From assembly GCA_030765645.1 (NCBI GenBank), contig JAVCCE010000001.1:105611-169610 (forward strand): DNA of 64,000 nt. Direction: 5' to 3'. This DNA comes from Candidatus Hinthialibacter antarcticus. Lineage in GTDB: Bacteria; Hinthialibacterota; Hinthialibacteria; Hinthialibacterales; Hinthialibacteraceae. Below, piece after piece: positions 9,272-21,600 of this stretch. Each line of letters starts with the position of its first letter. The first letter of the stretch is position 1. The notes under the pieces were generated by a model that worked only from the letters and a program-made list of their open reading frames with translations, ran no database searches and was not told where the DNA came from. A program made the translations under genes and the position numbers.

Positions 9272-12200
9272 ATCACGCCTTCCTCCATTTCTTCAGCGGC
9301 GTCTTCCATCGCGCCTTCATGCTCCGGCTGCGCCAGCGAACGCAATCCACCGAAGGTCGGGTCTTCTAAAAACGCGCTGAGCGGTATATTCACCCGCAAC
9401 GCCTTACGCAGCCGCGTCAATATTTGCGCAGCCAGCAGCGAGTCGCCGCCCAGTTCATAAAAATTATCTGCATCAGAAACAGAACGAACGCCGAGAAATT
9501 CTTTCCAAATTGCTTCAACCGCGTCATGCGCGTTGAGGAGTGAAACATCATTTTTAGAATCAACCACATCAGGACCTGCACCCGATGCGCCGTGAACCGT
9601 ACGGTCAATATTCATCCGCTGATGAAAGTCTGTAGTTGAAACGATCAACTCGGCGGCGTTCAATGAAAGGGCGTATTCAAACACATCCTGCCCTTCGCGG
9701 TTCGACAAACCGAGCGCCAGCGACGCATCCTCGCTTCCAGCGTCATCCGTACGCGCAAAACGCTCGACCAGTTTCTCCCAACTCTGCGAGCGTTGTTTCG
9801 GCTCAACCGTTTCTAACTCAACCGAATCCAGCGGCGCAAATTGAATGACAAGTTTTCCGATGTGTTTGGCCTTCGCCATAAATGCAAAGGCGTCGCGCGC
9901 TTGTTGGGCAGAATAGGTTTTATGTGGACTCGGCTGCAAGCGCCCATCGGCGAATTCCTGCATCAACTCTTGAAAGGCCCCGGCGAACCCGGGCGTATCC
10001 GGCCCCACGCCGACGGCGAAATACGACAGGCATTTCTGAAACGGCGCCAAGCCCAACTGCGCGTTTTGATAAATGTCGCGCACGCCGATCTCAAGAAAGC
10101 GCCCGAACGGGGCCAGCGTTTCAAAACTTTTTTCCATCAGCTCGCCGCTGAGTGAATTCAACACAACGTCGACGCCTTCTCCGCTGGTGATCTGTTGAAT
10201 CTCGTCGGCAAACTCCGCTGTACGCGAATTCATCACATGCGCAACACTCAGCGTTTTGAGATAGGCCCGCTTATCGTCGCTGCCCGCCGTCGCGAAAATT
10301 TCCGCGCCGATTTGCTGGGCGATTTTCACCGCCGCCATACCGACGCCGCCCGCCGCCGCATGAATCAACACCCGCTCGCCCGCCTGCAAGCGCGCGAGTT
10401 TCCGTAGTGCGTAATACGCTGTTAAAAACGCCGCCGGGATACTGGCGCCCTCTTCAAAACTGACGCCGTCCGGTAGCCGCGCGGCCCGCTCCGCCGCCAC
10501 GGTCACATAGCGTTGAAAACAAGCGGTCGCAAACGCCGCCACCCGGTCGCCGGTTTTAAACGATGCAACGCCGTCGCCGACAGCCGTCACCGTCCCGGCG
10601 CATTCTAAGCCAAGCGGCAGTTTAAAGCCCTCCGCCTCGGCGAACATGCCATAGGCGTACATGACTTCTTTGAAATTCAGCCCCGCCGCTTCGACGCAGA
10701 TTTCGATTTCGCCCGGCGCGGGCGCAGAGCGTTTCGACGGCCTCAGCGCCAGCGTCTCGAGATCGCCCGGCGCGGTAATATCCAACTGATAGTTTTCATA
10801 CGCCGACGCTTCATTCGTCGATTGTAATTGCTGATAGGTTTTGCTTTCTTGTTGCACCCGCTTGAGCGTATAATTTTCGATCTCAACCAAGAGAGCGCCG
10901 TCGCCGTCATAAAGTGAAACGTCAAACGCGATTTCGCTCTCTTCGTTTTTGATGAGCCGCGCCCGGCTATACAACGTCTGCGTCAACGGCGCATAGACGC
11001 GAATTTGCTGGTATGAAAACGGCAGGCCGTCGAGAAAGCCGTCGCGCAAAACGCAGATGCCGGTCGCGACATCCAACAAGGCGGGATGCAACGATTGCGC
11101 CGCGAGTTCCGCCGCGTATGAATCCGGCAGGCGCAATTTCGCCAGCGCTGCGTCGCCGTCAGCCTTCACCCATTCAACGCAATGCCAATGCGGGCCAAAC
11201 GCTTTTAGATGGTCATTGATATTTCTCAAACCGACTTCGTCTTCAGCCGATTGAACGCCGCTTAGATCTAGCCTCCCGCTTGCAGTATCGCGCAACGCTT
11301 CAACGCAACCCTGCGCATGGACCGTCCAGTCGTCCTCGCCGGACTTTCGACTAACAACTTGAAATTCGTAGGGCGAATGATTGGCGTCAAACAAAACCCG
11401 GGCTTCGCGCTCGAAATCCATGATCATTGGATTCAAAAAGTACACGTCCGAAAACGCATACGCCGCTTCTCCGGTGCAATGTTGAAACGCCTCGCGCACC
11501 CATTCCAGATACGCAGTGCCCGGCGCGACCGATTGGCCTTCGATGCGGTGTTCGTTAACGATCCAATCCTGGTCTGGGTGAATACGCGCCGCATAGACAA
11601 TCGCGTTCGCCTCATCAATCGGCTGAAACAACCCATCGCTTCCATGAGTTTTAATTTTACTTTTTAAAGAAGCCTCGACCGCCATGCCCGCTTCACGCCA
11701 GGCGTCCCAATGGATGGCGGTCACATTTGCGCCTTGGGCGCGTTGTTGTTGCGCGAAGGCGTTCAGATACGAATTCGCCGCGATGTAAGCGACTTGCCCG
11801 ACCGAACCGATGTCGGCGCTAAGCGCAGAACAAAACACGCAAAAATCAAGCGACCTTAGATCAAGCGCAGACGCCAGCGCTTTGGCGCCGTCTACTTTCG
11901 CCGCCACGACCGAATGAATCGAATCGCGGCTTCGACGCTGAATCATCTCGCCGTCAGCCACGCCCGCTGCGTGAATCACGCCGCGCACCGCGCCCGCTTG
12001 CGTTTGAAATTCATCAACGATTTTCTTCAACGACATCGCATCGCTCACGTCAACAGCGTAGAGCGACACCCGCGCCCCGGTTTGTTCAATGGCGCGAATG
12101 GTTTGAATGGTTTTTGCATTTTTTGAATGGGGCGCATCACGCAACAATTCGTCCCATGCGCTGCGTTCGGGAAACTCTGATCGTGTAATCAGCGCCAGTG

Positions 12201-15200
12201 CACCGGCGCCCTTTTGCGCCAACCGTTCCGCCATCGCCAAACCAACGCCGCCCAAACCGCCGCTGATGAGATAGGCTCCATCCGGGCGTATCGAAAGTTT
12301 TTCTATTTTCGCTTGCGGCGTGGGATCAACGCTGCGTTTCCAGCGCTGGTTATCGCGATAGGCCACAGGCGCGGTTTCATCAACGCGAAATTCATCAAGC
12401 AATGCGTTCGCATCCGCATGCCCGCGCTCAACGTCGATCACCCGGCACGACAGGGTTTCATATTCCAGCGGCGCCGTCAGCGCCGGGCCGAGCATCAACG
12501 CCTGTTCGGGCGCGGCGATGGTTTCGCTTTGAACGCGAAATGCGTCCTGGGTTAGATACACAATTGATAGCGCTTTTGCCTTACGCATCCGCCCCAGCGC
12601 CTGCGTCATCCAAATGGGCGCGTACAAAGTATTGTCTTCACGCGCTTGCCCCATGCCCCAGGCGTAAACGATGCAATCCGGTAGCAGGCCGCGCTCATCC
12701 AGCGCGTTGAACAACAGATCAAAGTGTTCAGGCTGATCGTGGCGCAGCGCGTAAGCAGACTCACCCGCTTGTTCAAATGCTTCGCCTTGCACCACGCATA
12801 TCGGCGGCGGGCCGCTTGCCGCCAACTGCTTTTCAATATCAATTAGCAACGGGCTTTTATTGGTGAACAATACGTATCGTTGTTGTGTTTTTAACGCCGC
12901 TGCCGCTGGAGCCGGTTTCCAAACCGGTTGATAGAACCATTGCGAAAACGGCTTGCGAATCTCTTCATTTTTCTGAACAGGCGAAACCGCGCCGCTTTTC
13001 GTTGGCGCATCGATCCAATAGCGTTGGCGTTCAAATGGATAGGTCGGCAGGGGGATGCGCCCGCGCGTTTCCTGGCACTGATAGCCTTGCCAATCAACTT
13101 CCACGCCCGACGCCCACAGGCTGCCAAGCGTTTTGTGAATCACCCCCGTATCCGACTGCGCATCCTTCGCGCGCGGCATAGACGCAACGCAAACCCGATC
13201 TTCGCAATCATCCGATTGCATCGCCAACGCGCTCAAAGTATTACCCGGGCCGAGTTCCACCAACGCCCGCTTGGCATCCTGGCATAACAGCCGCACACCA
13301 TCCGCGAAACGCACCGGGTTACGCAAATGCGCCGCCCAGTAGTCAGGGCTGGTCGCTTGTTGGTTCGTGGTCCAATCGCCGCTGAGGTTTGAAATAAACG
13401 GCCGCTGCGGTTCATGCAGCGACACGCTTTTTAAATAATCGCGAAACTCATCCAAAATTGGTTCCATCATGTTGGAATGAAACGCATGAGATGTTCGCAG
13501 TTTGGCGCATTGCACATTGTTCGTTTCCAGCAATTGTTTGAAGCGCTCAATCTCATCTTCAACGCCTGAGACCACGCATTGATCCGGCGCATTGACGGCG
13601 GCGATGCACAACGAACCCGTCAGTATCGGCTGAAGCGTTTCTTCCGGCGTAGACGCCGCCAACATCGCCCCCGGCGCCGCGCTCTGCATCAAACGCCCGC
13701 GCAGCGCGACCACCGCCAGCGCATCTTCAAGAGAAAACACGCCCGCCCAACAGGCCGCCGCATATTCGCCGATGCTATGCCCCAAGGCGCATTCAGCCTC
13801 AACGCCCCACGACGCCCACAACTGCGTCAGCGCATACGAAACCGTAAACAGCCCAGGCTGCGCCCAGGCAGTCTGATGAATATCAATGTTTTTATTTTCT
13901 GACGCAAACAACGCGGGATACATCACAGCGCGAAGGTCCGCTTTGAGATGAGGCCGCAACAACGCAACGCATTGGTCGACCGCATCCCGAAACGCCTCTT
14001 CGCCTTGATACAGTTCCAGCCCCATATTCTCATATTGGGAACCCTGGCCCGTAAACAAAAACGCAACTCGCCGTCCGCCCGCGAGCGCCTCCGATGAAAC
14101 CACCCGGCGCACATCATCACCGCGCAACGCAGCCATCGCGTCTTGTGCATTTTGCGCACACACAACCCGCCGCTGCAAAAACGGCTTACGCCCGACTTGC
14201 AGCGTATAGGCGGCGTCTGCAAGCGAAGTCGAAGAATTTTGGCTCAAATGTTCGGCGAGCGATTGGCTATATTGCTCCAGCGCCGCCTGGCTGCGGGCGG
14301 AAAGCGTTAACAATTGCCAGCGGCGATTCGTCGGCGTTGGCTCCACAACGGGCGGTTCTTCCAACACGATATGAACATTGGTCCCGCCGATGCCAAACGA
14401 ACTCACGCTCGCCCGCCGGGGCGCGCCGTCGGTTTTCCACTCGGCGCGTTTGTCGGCGACAAAGAACGGCCCGCCGTCAAAATCAATTTGGGAATTCGGC
14501 TTTTGAAAATGCAAACTGGGCGGGATCACGCCATGCTCTAAGGCCATGACAGTTTTAATCAAGCCCGCGCCGCCTGCGGCTTCATCCAAATGGCCGACAT
14601 TCGTTTTAACCGAACCAATCGCGCAAAACGCGCCCTTGCCCTCGGCCTCGCGAAACGCCGCACGCAACGCTGCAATCTCAATCGGGTCGCCGAGACGGGT
14701 CCCGGTTCCGTGTGTTTCGATGTACTGAATCGAATCCGGCTCCACCTCCGCCACCGCCAGCGCTTCGGCGATCACTTCGGTCTGGCCTTCGACGCTGGGC
14801 GCGGTAAAACCCACCTTGGCGGCGCCGTCGTTATTGATGGCGGAACCCAAAACCACCGCGCGAACCGAGTCGCGATCTTGCAATGCGTCATCTAGCCGCT
14901 TCAACACAACCAGGGCGACGCCGTTGCCGCTGACCGTCCCCTGCGCATCAGCGTCGAAGGCGCGGCAGTGGCCGTCGGGCGAGAGAATGGCGTTCTCTTC
15001 ATATAAATAACCGCGCTGTGGAACCTGAATGCCCACCCCGCCCGCGACTGCGATATCGCATTGATAATCCATCAAACTCTGACAGGCCAGATGCACGGCG
15101 GTAAGCGAACTCGAACACGCGGTGTTCACGTTCAAACTCGGCCCGGTCAGATTGAGTTTGTAGGACGCCCGCGTTGGAACGTAATCTTTATTGTTGCCCA

Positions 15201-15663
15201 TCAACAGATTGAAGCGGTCGACGTTTTGAATCGCGTCGGGTCGCGCCAGTAAATTGTGAATTAAATAGGAACTCGGCCCTGCGCCGCCAAACACGCCGAT
15301 GCGCCCATCAAAGCGGCTAGAGTCATAGCCCGCGTCTTCGAGCGCGTTCCAAACGCATTCTAAAAACAGGCGGTGCTGCGGGTCGGTAATCTCCGCCTCG
15401 CGCGGGGTAAAGCCAAAGAACGGCGCGTCGAATTCTTCGATTCCATCCAGATACCCATTCGCCGCCACATAGTTGGGGTCATCCAACAAAGTGGGGTCTT
15501 CGCCCGCCGCCAGTAATTCTTCTTTCGAGAAAAACCGCACCGACTCAACGCCCTGCTCCAGGTTGCGCCAAAATTCATACACGTCGCGCGCGCCGGGAAA
15601 GCGCCCCGCCATTCCGATCACGGCAATCTTGTTGGATGAATCTTGCATCGCGGTTGTACTCAT
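9268..15663 (-). CDS. Type I PKS module, KS-AT-KR-DH-ER-ACP (fully reducing)
   Basis: Polyketide synthase of 2131 residues. KS at 10-430 (active Cys in TACSSS near 184, His motifs THGTGT and VGHLDEA). AT at 520-830 (GHSIGE near 629; HAFH motif typical of malonyl-CoA). KR with its structural half at about 890-1330 (GGLGGVG near 1137; Tyr and Asn of AYIAAN near 1297). DH at about 1365-1640 (HRIEGQSVAP with His, Gly, Pro; second motif HPALLD). ER at about 1670-1990 (HAAAGGVGMAAV near 1774). ACP with GGDSLLAA near 2074, then an acidic tail. All three reducing domains look intact, so it should add a saturated two-carbon unit to the Thr-terminated chain. KR lies before DH, unlike the usual DH-ER-KR order. 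The start ATG overlaps the upstream stop (ATGA). Confidence 0.95.
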   Translation of the reverse strand: MSTTAMQDSSNKIAVIGMAGRFPGARDVYEFWRNLEQGVESVRFFSKEELLAAGEDPTLLDDPNYVAANGYLDGIEEFDAPFFGFTPREAEITDPQHRLFLECVWNALEDAGYDSSRFDGRIGVFGGAGPSSYLIHNLLARPDAIQNVDRFNLLMGNNKDYVPTRASYKLNLTGPSLNVNTACSSSLTAVHLACQSLMDYQCDIAVAGGVGIQVPQRGYLYEENAILSPDGHCRAFDADAQGTVSGNGVALVVLKRLDDALQDRDSVRAVVLGSAINNDGAAKVGFTAPSVEGQTEVIAEALAVAEVEPDSIQYIETHGTGTRLGDPIEIAALRAAFREAEGKGAFCAIGSVKTNVGHLDEAAGGAGLIKTVMALEHGVIPPSLHFQKPNSQIDFDGGPFFVADKRAEWKTDGAPRRASVSSFGIGGTNVHIVLEEPPVVEPTPTNRRWQLLTLSARSQAALEQYSQSLAEHLSQNSSTSLADAAYTLQVGRKPFLQRRVVCAQNAQDAMAALRGDDVRRVVSSEALAGGRRVAFLFTGQGSQYENMGLELYQGEEAFRDAVDQCVALLRPHLKADLRAVMYPALFASENKNIDIHQTAWAQPGLFTVSYALTQLWASWGVEAECALGHSIGEYAAACWAGVFSLEDALAVVALRGRLMQSAAPGAMLAASTPEETLQPILTGSLCIAAVNAPDQCVVSGVEDEIERFKQLLETNNVQCAKLRTSHAFHSNMMEPILDEFRDYLKSVSLHEPQRPFISNLSGDWTTNQQATSPDYWAAHLRNPVRFADGVRLLCQDAKRALVELGPGNTLSALAMQSDDCEDRVCVASMPRAKDAQSDTGVIHKTLGSLWASGVEVDWQGYQCQETRGRIPLPTYPFERQRYWIDAPTKSGAVSPVQKNEEIRKPFSQWFYQPVWKPAPAAAALKTQQRYVLFTNKSPLLIDIEKQLAASGPPPICVVQGEAFEQAGESAYALRHDQPEHFDLLFNALDERGLLPDCIVYAWGMGQAREDNTLYAPIWMTQALGRMRKAKALSIVYLTQDAFRVQSETIAAPEQALMLGPALTAPLEYETLSCRVIDVERGHADANALLDEFRVDETAPVAYRDNQRWKRSVDPTPQAKIEKLSIRPDGAYLISGGLGGVGLAMAERLAQKGAGALALITRSEFPERSAWDELLRDAPHSKNAKTIQTIRAIEQTGARVSLYAVDVSDAMSLKKIVDEFQTQAGAVRGVIHAAGVADGEMIQRRSRDSIHSVVAAKVDGAKALASALDLRSLDFCVFCSALSADIGSVGQVAYIAANSYLNAFAQQQRAQGANVTAIHWDAWREAGMAVEASLKSKIKTHGSDGLFQPIDEANAIVYAARIHPDQDWIVNEHRIEGQSVAPGTAYLEWVREAFQHCTGEAAYAFSDVYFLNPMIMDFEREARVLFDANHSPYEFQVVSRKSGEDDWTVHAQGCVEALRDTASGRLDLSGVQSAEDEVGLRNINDHLKAFGPHWHCVEWVKADGDAALAKLRLPDSYAAELAAQSLHPALLDVATGICVLRDGFLDGLPFSYQQIRVYAPLTQTLYSRARLIKNEESEIAFDVSLYDGDGALLVEIENYTLKRVQQESKTYQQLQSTNEASAYENYQLDITAPGDLETLALRPSKRSAPAPGEIEICVEAAGLNFKEVMYAYGMFAEAEGFKLPLGLECAGTVTAVGDGVASFKTGDRVAAFATACFQRYVTVAAERAARLPDGVSFEEGASIPAAFLTAYYALRKLARLQAGERVLIHAAAGGVGMAAVKIAQQIGAEIFATAGSDDKRAYLKTLSVAHVMNSRTAEFADEIQQITSGEGVDVVLNSLSGELMEKSFETLAPFGRFLEIGVRDIYQNAQLGLAPFQKCLSYFAVGVGPDTPGFAGAFQELMQEFADGRLQPSPHKTYSAQQARDAFAFMAKAKHIGKLVIQFAPLDSVELETVEPKQRSQSWEKLVERFARTDDAGSEDASLALGLSNREGQDVFEYALSLNAAELIVSTTDFHQRMNIDRTVHGASGAGPDVVDSKNDVSLLNAHDAVEAIWKEFLGVRSVSDADNFYELGGDSLLAAQILTRLRKALRVNIPLSAFLEDPTFGGLRSLAQPEHEGAMEDAAEEMEEGVI

Positions 15664-18600
15664 GATTTTCGTCCCGGGTTTCTTCGCTGCCGCGCCTGGC
15701 TGCGTTTGGCGGCGCGTTCTTGCGCTTTTGAAACGCTGGCGGCCTCTTGCCCCGGCGCGTCCTGCGCGATCATTCGCGCTAGCGCCTCAATGGTAGTGAA
15801 TTGAAATAACTGCACCACCGACAACTCGCACGACAACCGCTCGCGCAATTGATGACACGCCTGCACCAAACTCATCGAATTGGCGCCGAGATCAAAAAAA
15901 TTATCTTGCACGCCGACGCCGTCAATTTTCAATATCGTTTCAAAGACCTTCGCGATGGTTTGTTCAATTTCATTTCGCGGCGCCACAAAAGCGGCGCTCA
16001 ATTCAGGGCGATCTTCGCTTTGACGCGGCAGCGCTTTGGCGTCGAGTTTTCCATTCGGCGTTAGTGGAAACCGCTCCAGCGCCATGAACGCAGAGGGCGC
16101 CATATACTCCGGCAAGCGCGTCGCCAAAAACGCGCGCAGGGCGCCCGCATCCGGCAAGCCGCCGTTTGGAATACAATACGCCAGCAGGCGATCGCCAAAC
16201 TCGCCCGCTTCCGCAATCACCACCGCTTCGCGCACAGCCTCATGCGCTTGCAACGCACTTTCGATTTCACCAAGCTCAACCCGGAACCCGCGCACCTGCA
16301 CCTGCTGGTCGATGCGTCCACCGTATTCGATATCGCCGTTCGCCAGAAAGCGTCCCCGGTCGCCCGTACGATACAGCCGCTCGTCTGACTTGTTTGAAAA
16401 CGGGTTCTGAATAAACCGCTCCGCCGTCAGGTCTTCGCGATTGAGATAGCCTTTCGCAACGCCCGCGCCGCCGACATAGAGTTCGCCGAATACGCCGATT
16501 GGAACCGGTTGTTGATTCGCGTCGAAAATATAAATCTGCAAATCGTCAATCGGCTCGCCGATCAAACTCGCGCTCTGCGCCGCGTCGGTTTTGCGAATGG
16601 GGCGATAGGTCACATGCACGGTCGTCTCGGTGATGCCGAACATATTCACCAATTGCGGCGCGTTGTCGTCATGCCGTTCAAACCACGGCTTCAACATCGC
16701 AAAGTCAAGCGCCTCGCCGCCGAAGATCACCGTACGCAGCGCCAGTTCAGCAGGCGCAGCAGCGCGTTCTTCGGCTTGAATGAATTGCCGGAACGCCGAC
16801 GGCGTCTGGTTTAGCGCCGTGATTTTTTCACGCGCAACAAAATCATAAAATGCTTCCGGCTCACGGCTGAGTTCATAAGGAACAATCGCCAGGCGCCCGC
16901 CATACAACAAGGCGCCCCAAAGTTCCCACACCGAGAAATCAAATGCGCACGAATGAAAATAACTCCACACATCATCGGCCCCAAAACCAAACCATGTTTC
17001 GGTTTGCTGAAACAGGCGCAGCACATTTCGATGTGAAACCATCACGCCCTTGGGCCGCCCGGTCGAGCCGGAGGTATAAATCACATACGCGGTATCGTTT
17101 TCACGATTCACCGAAGCGGGGTTCTCATCGCTGCACTGCCCTATGCGCTGCGCGTCGCCATCGAGCGCAACCATTTGCGCTGCGTGTTGAGGCAATTCAT
17201 GCGCGATGGAAGCCAACGTAATCACGGCTTTGACTTGCGCATCATCCAACATAAAAGCGAGGCGTTCTTTGGGATAAAACCCGTCCAGCGGCAAGTAGGC
17301 GCCGCCCGACTTGATGACCGCCAACAACGCCGCGATCAGTTCCGCCCCGCGCGGCAAATAAACGCCCACCAGATCATTGGGCCTGACGCCGCGCGCGCGC
17401 AAATCATGCGCAAGTTGGTTGGCGCGTTGATTGAGTTCGCGATACGTCCATTCGCTGCGTTGCCCGTCGTCCTGACAAGAAACCGCAACCGCGTTTGGCG
17501 TTTGCGCCGCCTGATGTTCAAACCACGCAGCCAATGTTGAAAAGCGCAGCGGCTGCGAAGCGGGTTGCGCATCATATCGCGTAATATTGATTTCGCGTTC
17601 TGCGTCCGTCAGCCAGTTGAGTTTACCAATGGGTAGCGAGGGGCTTTTCAACGCCGCCCGAATCAATTCATGCAAGCAAGCGCCCATGCGCTCAGCGGTT
17701 TCGGGTGAAAATAAATCGGTGTTGAACACGATATCGGCGCTGACGCCGTCGCGTGTTTTCTGAAAATTAAAGGCGAGATCAAACTTCGCCATTGGATAGT
17801 CTTCGACGAGAGGCCGCAGGGTTGCGCCGTCGAGCGTCAACGATTGCCCGTCATCGCCCTGCATCACCGTCACCACATCAAACAGCGGCGAACGGCTCAC
17901 GTCGCGCTGCAACGATAATTCATCCACCAGTCGATCAAACGGATACGCTTGCCGATCCAGCGCATCAGAAATACGCAGCGCCGTTACGCGCAGCAACTCA
18001 CGAAACGGCGTCTCGCCATCGAGTGAAACCCGCAGTGGCAGCGTGTTGACGTAAAACCCGATCTGCCCTTCCAGATCAGGGTGGTTGCGCCCCGACACCG
18101 GGAACCCGGTCACGATATCTTCCTGCCCGCTGGTTCGATGCAGTAAGACGTTGACCATTGCGCTGAAGAACATGAACGCGCTGCAATTCATTTGCTGGCA
18201 GAGCGCGTCAATCGCTTCGGCGTCTTTTTGAGAAATAGAATACGCCGCCGAAGCGCCGTGATAGGTCTTGACCGCAGGCCGCGCAAAATCAGTCGGCAAT
18301 TGCAACACTGGCAGGTCGCCCGAAAGCGTTTCGCGCCAATAGTCGCGTTGCGCCCGCCCTTCGTCTGAATCTAAAAAATCATTTTGCCATTGAGCGAAGT
18401 CGCGGTATTGAATACGCAGTTCGGGCAGGTTCGCCGCCGCGCCGTCTCGCCGGGCCTGATAGAGCGCCATAAACTCTTGCGCCAATACATCCATGCTGAG
18501 GTCGTCTGAAATAATGTGATGCATATTAAAGAGCAACACATGCTGCGCCTCGTTCAAGCGCAACAACGCCCCGCGCAACAAAGCGCCCGACGACAAATCA

Positions 18601-21600
18601 AATTCACGCTGCGCGTCTTGCAGCGCCAATTCACGCGCGGCTTGCAGCGGCGCAGGTTCGCGACTCAAGTCAATCCATTGCAGCGCATTTTCGCTGCTTC
18701 TTACAATTTGCTGGCGCGGTTCGCCGCCGATCATAACAAAGGCGGTGCGCAACGACTCATGCCGTTGAACCAAATCGGCAAACGCAGCAGTGAATCCTTC
18801 GCGGTCTACCTCACCGTCAATCAACAACGCCGCCGGCATATTGTAAGCCGCCGAAGCGCCTTCCATCTGCGAGAGAATCCACAAACGGCGCTGCCCATGC
18901 GACAGCGGATAACTGTCGGCGTCCGCCGCCCTGGCAATCTCCACATAGGCGGCGCGGGGCGCGGCTTCCATCGTCTCCAGCAATTCGGCGATGGTCGGGT
19001 GATTGAACAAAGCGCGTAATGAGGTCTCGGCGTTCATGTCGCGTTGAATACGGCTGACCACTTGAGTGGCTTTCAAACTATGCCCACCCAGTTCAAAGAA
19101 GTTATCGTTCAGCCCGACGCGCTCCGCGCCCAATACCTCCGCCCAGATTTTGCCCATCTGTTTTTCGGCGTCGGTCACCGGGGCGACATAATCATCCGCC
19201 CCGCGCGACTGGCCTGCTTCCGGCTGTGGCAAGGCCTTGCGGTCAATCTTGCCAGCGGGCGACAGCGGCATATCGGATAGAAAGACGAAGTCAGACGGCG
19301 CCATGTAATTGGGCAATTTGTCTTTAATGAACTCACGCAGTTGCGACGTCAACCGCCGATGCAATTTTTCCTGCAATGGGTTGTTCGCATATTCGCGCCA
19401 AGGCTTGGCGTCATATTCATCGACAAACACAGGCTGCGCGTCGCCGCGAACCAACGCCGCGTCATAGCGCCCTTGTCCGGCGTTGCGCGCAAAACTCGTA
19501 TGCAGCGCATACCCGCAAGACGTTGCCAACGATAACAAATCGTCTGGATCAACGCCGCGCATGACGGTATTCTTTAATCGAGTGCGCAGTTCCTGCACGG
19601 TTAAAGTGGTTTCTTTCTCCAGGCAATCCATCAACAAAAATTCTTGCTCGACGCGCGGGTTCACAACATCGCGCAACGCCAATGCGTCAGGCTGTGGTTC
19701 GAGCAGGCGGCGCAATCCGTCCAGCGAATGCGCATCAGCGTCCCATGCGCGCCAATCAAAATCACTTCGCAGCGGGAGTTCTTTTTCCAGATGAATCACA
19801 ACGTCATAGCGAAAGCGCGTCATTTCATTGCGCTGCGTTCCGCGTTTGGGCATGATCTCAACATGCGAGACCGCTTCATATTTTTCTTGCAACGCAATAA
19901 AGAAATCGGGGCCAATCGCCATTTCTTGTTCTTGCTGAAATTGCCGCCGCACCCGCTCCGCCAGTTCGTCAACGCTCATCCCGTCTTCGGCTTTATACAA
20001 TTGCACCGAAGCGTGAAACGCCTGCAGCAACGGCAGGCTGCGCACGTCGCCGACGAAGATCGAGCCGCCCGCCGCCAGCGTTTTCATCAAGCCTTCTAAC
20101 ACATGCAGCAGATAATCAACTCCAGGAAAATACTGCACCACCGAAGGCAGAATCGCGACATCGTAAGCGCCCGGTTCGATGCGGCTGAAATCCGTCGCCT
20201 CGCGCTGCTCTAAAATCGCTTGCGCCAAGCCGGAAATTTTATCCTGCAAATCCGCCCGCGCTTGCAACGCCTGCAATTGCCCAATTGAAACCTGCGACAA
20301 GTCGCTGCCGATGTATCCCTGCAAATGCGGCAACAGCGGGAACATGATAAGCCCCGTCCCACAGCCAATTTCGATCACGCGCTTAGGCCGTAGCGACAAA
20401 ATGCGCTCGACGGTCAAACCGACGTATTCACGCATGTCAGCTTCGGGCAGCGGCGCATTGGTATAGTTGCTGTCCCAACCAATTACGTTAAAGGTTTCGT
20501 CTTGATAGGTGAGCGAATCGACGTAACTGTCTTCATGCAGCGTTTGCCAGAGTTCGACCTGTTCATTTTTCAGGTCGCGCAATTGCTTTTGCGTTTCGCT
20601 TGCATCCAGGTTGAGCGTTGCGTAACCCACCAATCGCTTTTCGTCGCCCGGGTCGTCGCGAACAATCACCGCCGTCTCGCGTACGCTGGGGTGGCGCCCC
20701 AACACGCTTTCAATCTCGCCGAGTTCAATACGAAAGCCGCGAATCTTCACCTGGAAGTCGAGACGCTCCATACATTCCAACACGCCATCCGGCCGCCAAT
20801 AGCCCAGGTCGCCGGTGCGATACAACACCGCTTCGTGTTCATGTTTGGCGTAGGGGTTTTTCACAAACACCGCCCCGGTTTTTTCTTGATTGTTAAAATA
20901 CCCGGCGCCAACGCCGATGCCCGCGACGCAAATTTCGCCCGCGACGCCCACCGGAACCAGCTGCAAATTTTGATCGAGAACATACAGCCGCAAGTTCGCC
21001 AGCGCATACCCAATCGGCACGCTGCGCGCATCCGACGGCAAGGGCTTCGTCAATGTATACTGGCAGATATCGTCCGCCGCTTCGGTGGGGCCGTACGCGT
21101 TCACCACCGGGACGCCGGGATAGGTCTCCAGCCAATGATTGACCAGCGCAACCGGGACGCTCTCTCCAGTCGCCATCGCGAATTGCAAATACGGCAACGC
21201 GCGTTGTTTGGCGCTCATCGGCCTGACATGCTCCAACAGTTCCTTCATCACCACAGGAACCAATTCAATCAACGTGATGCGTTGCGATTGGATCAGTTCA
21301 AATAATTTCGTTGGATCGCAGACCGTTTCAAAATCAGCAATCACCGTCCGTCCGCCGATAAGCCCCGGCGCCAGAAACTGCCAGACGGAAATATCTGAAG
21401 ACGACGGCGCACTCTGCAAAAAGGCAGAATCTTGATGAAACTCGAGCCAGTCAAATTCCGCGAAGATATGGTTTACCGCACCGTCATGGCGAACAATCGC
21501 GCCCTTGGGCTGCCCCGTCGAACCGGACGTATACAACAAATACGCAGCGTCGCGGCTGCTGTTGACGCAAGACGGGTTTTCATCGCTCTCGCTCGAAAGG

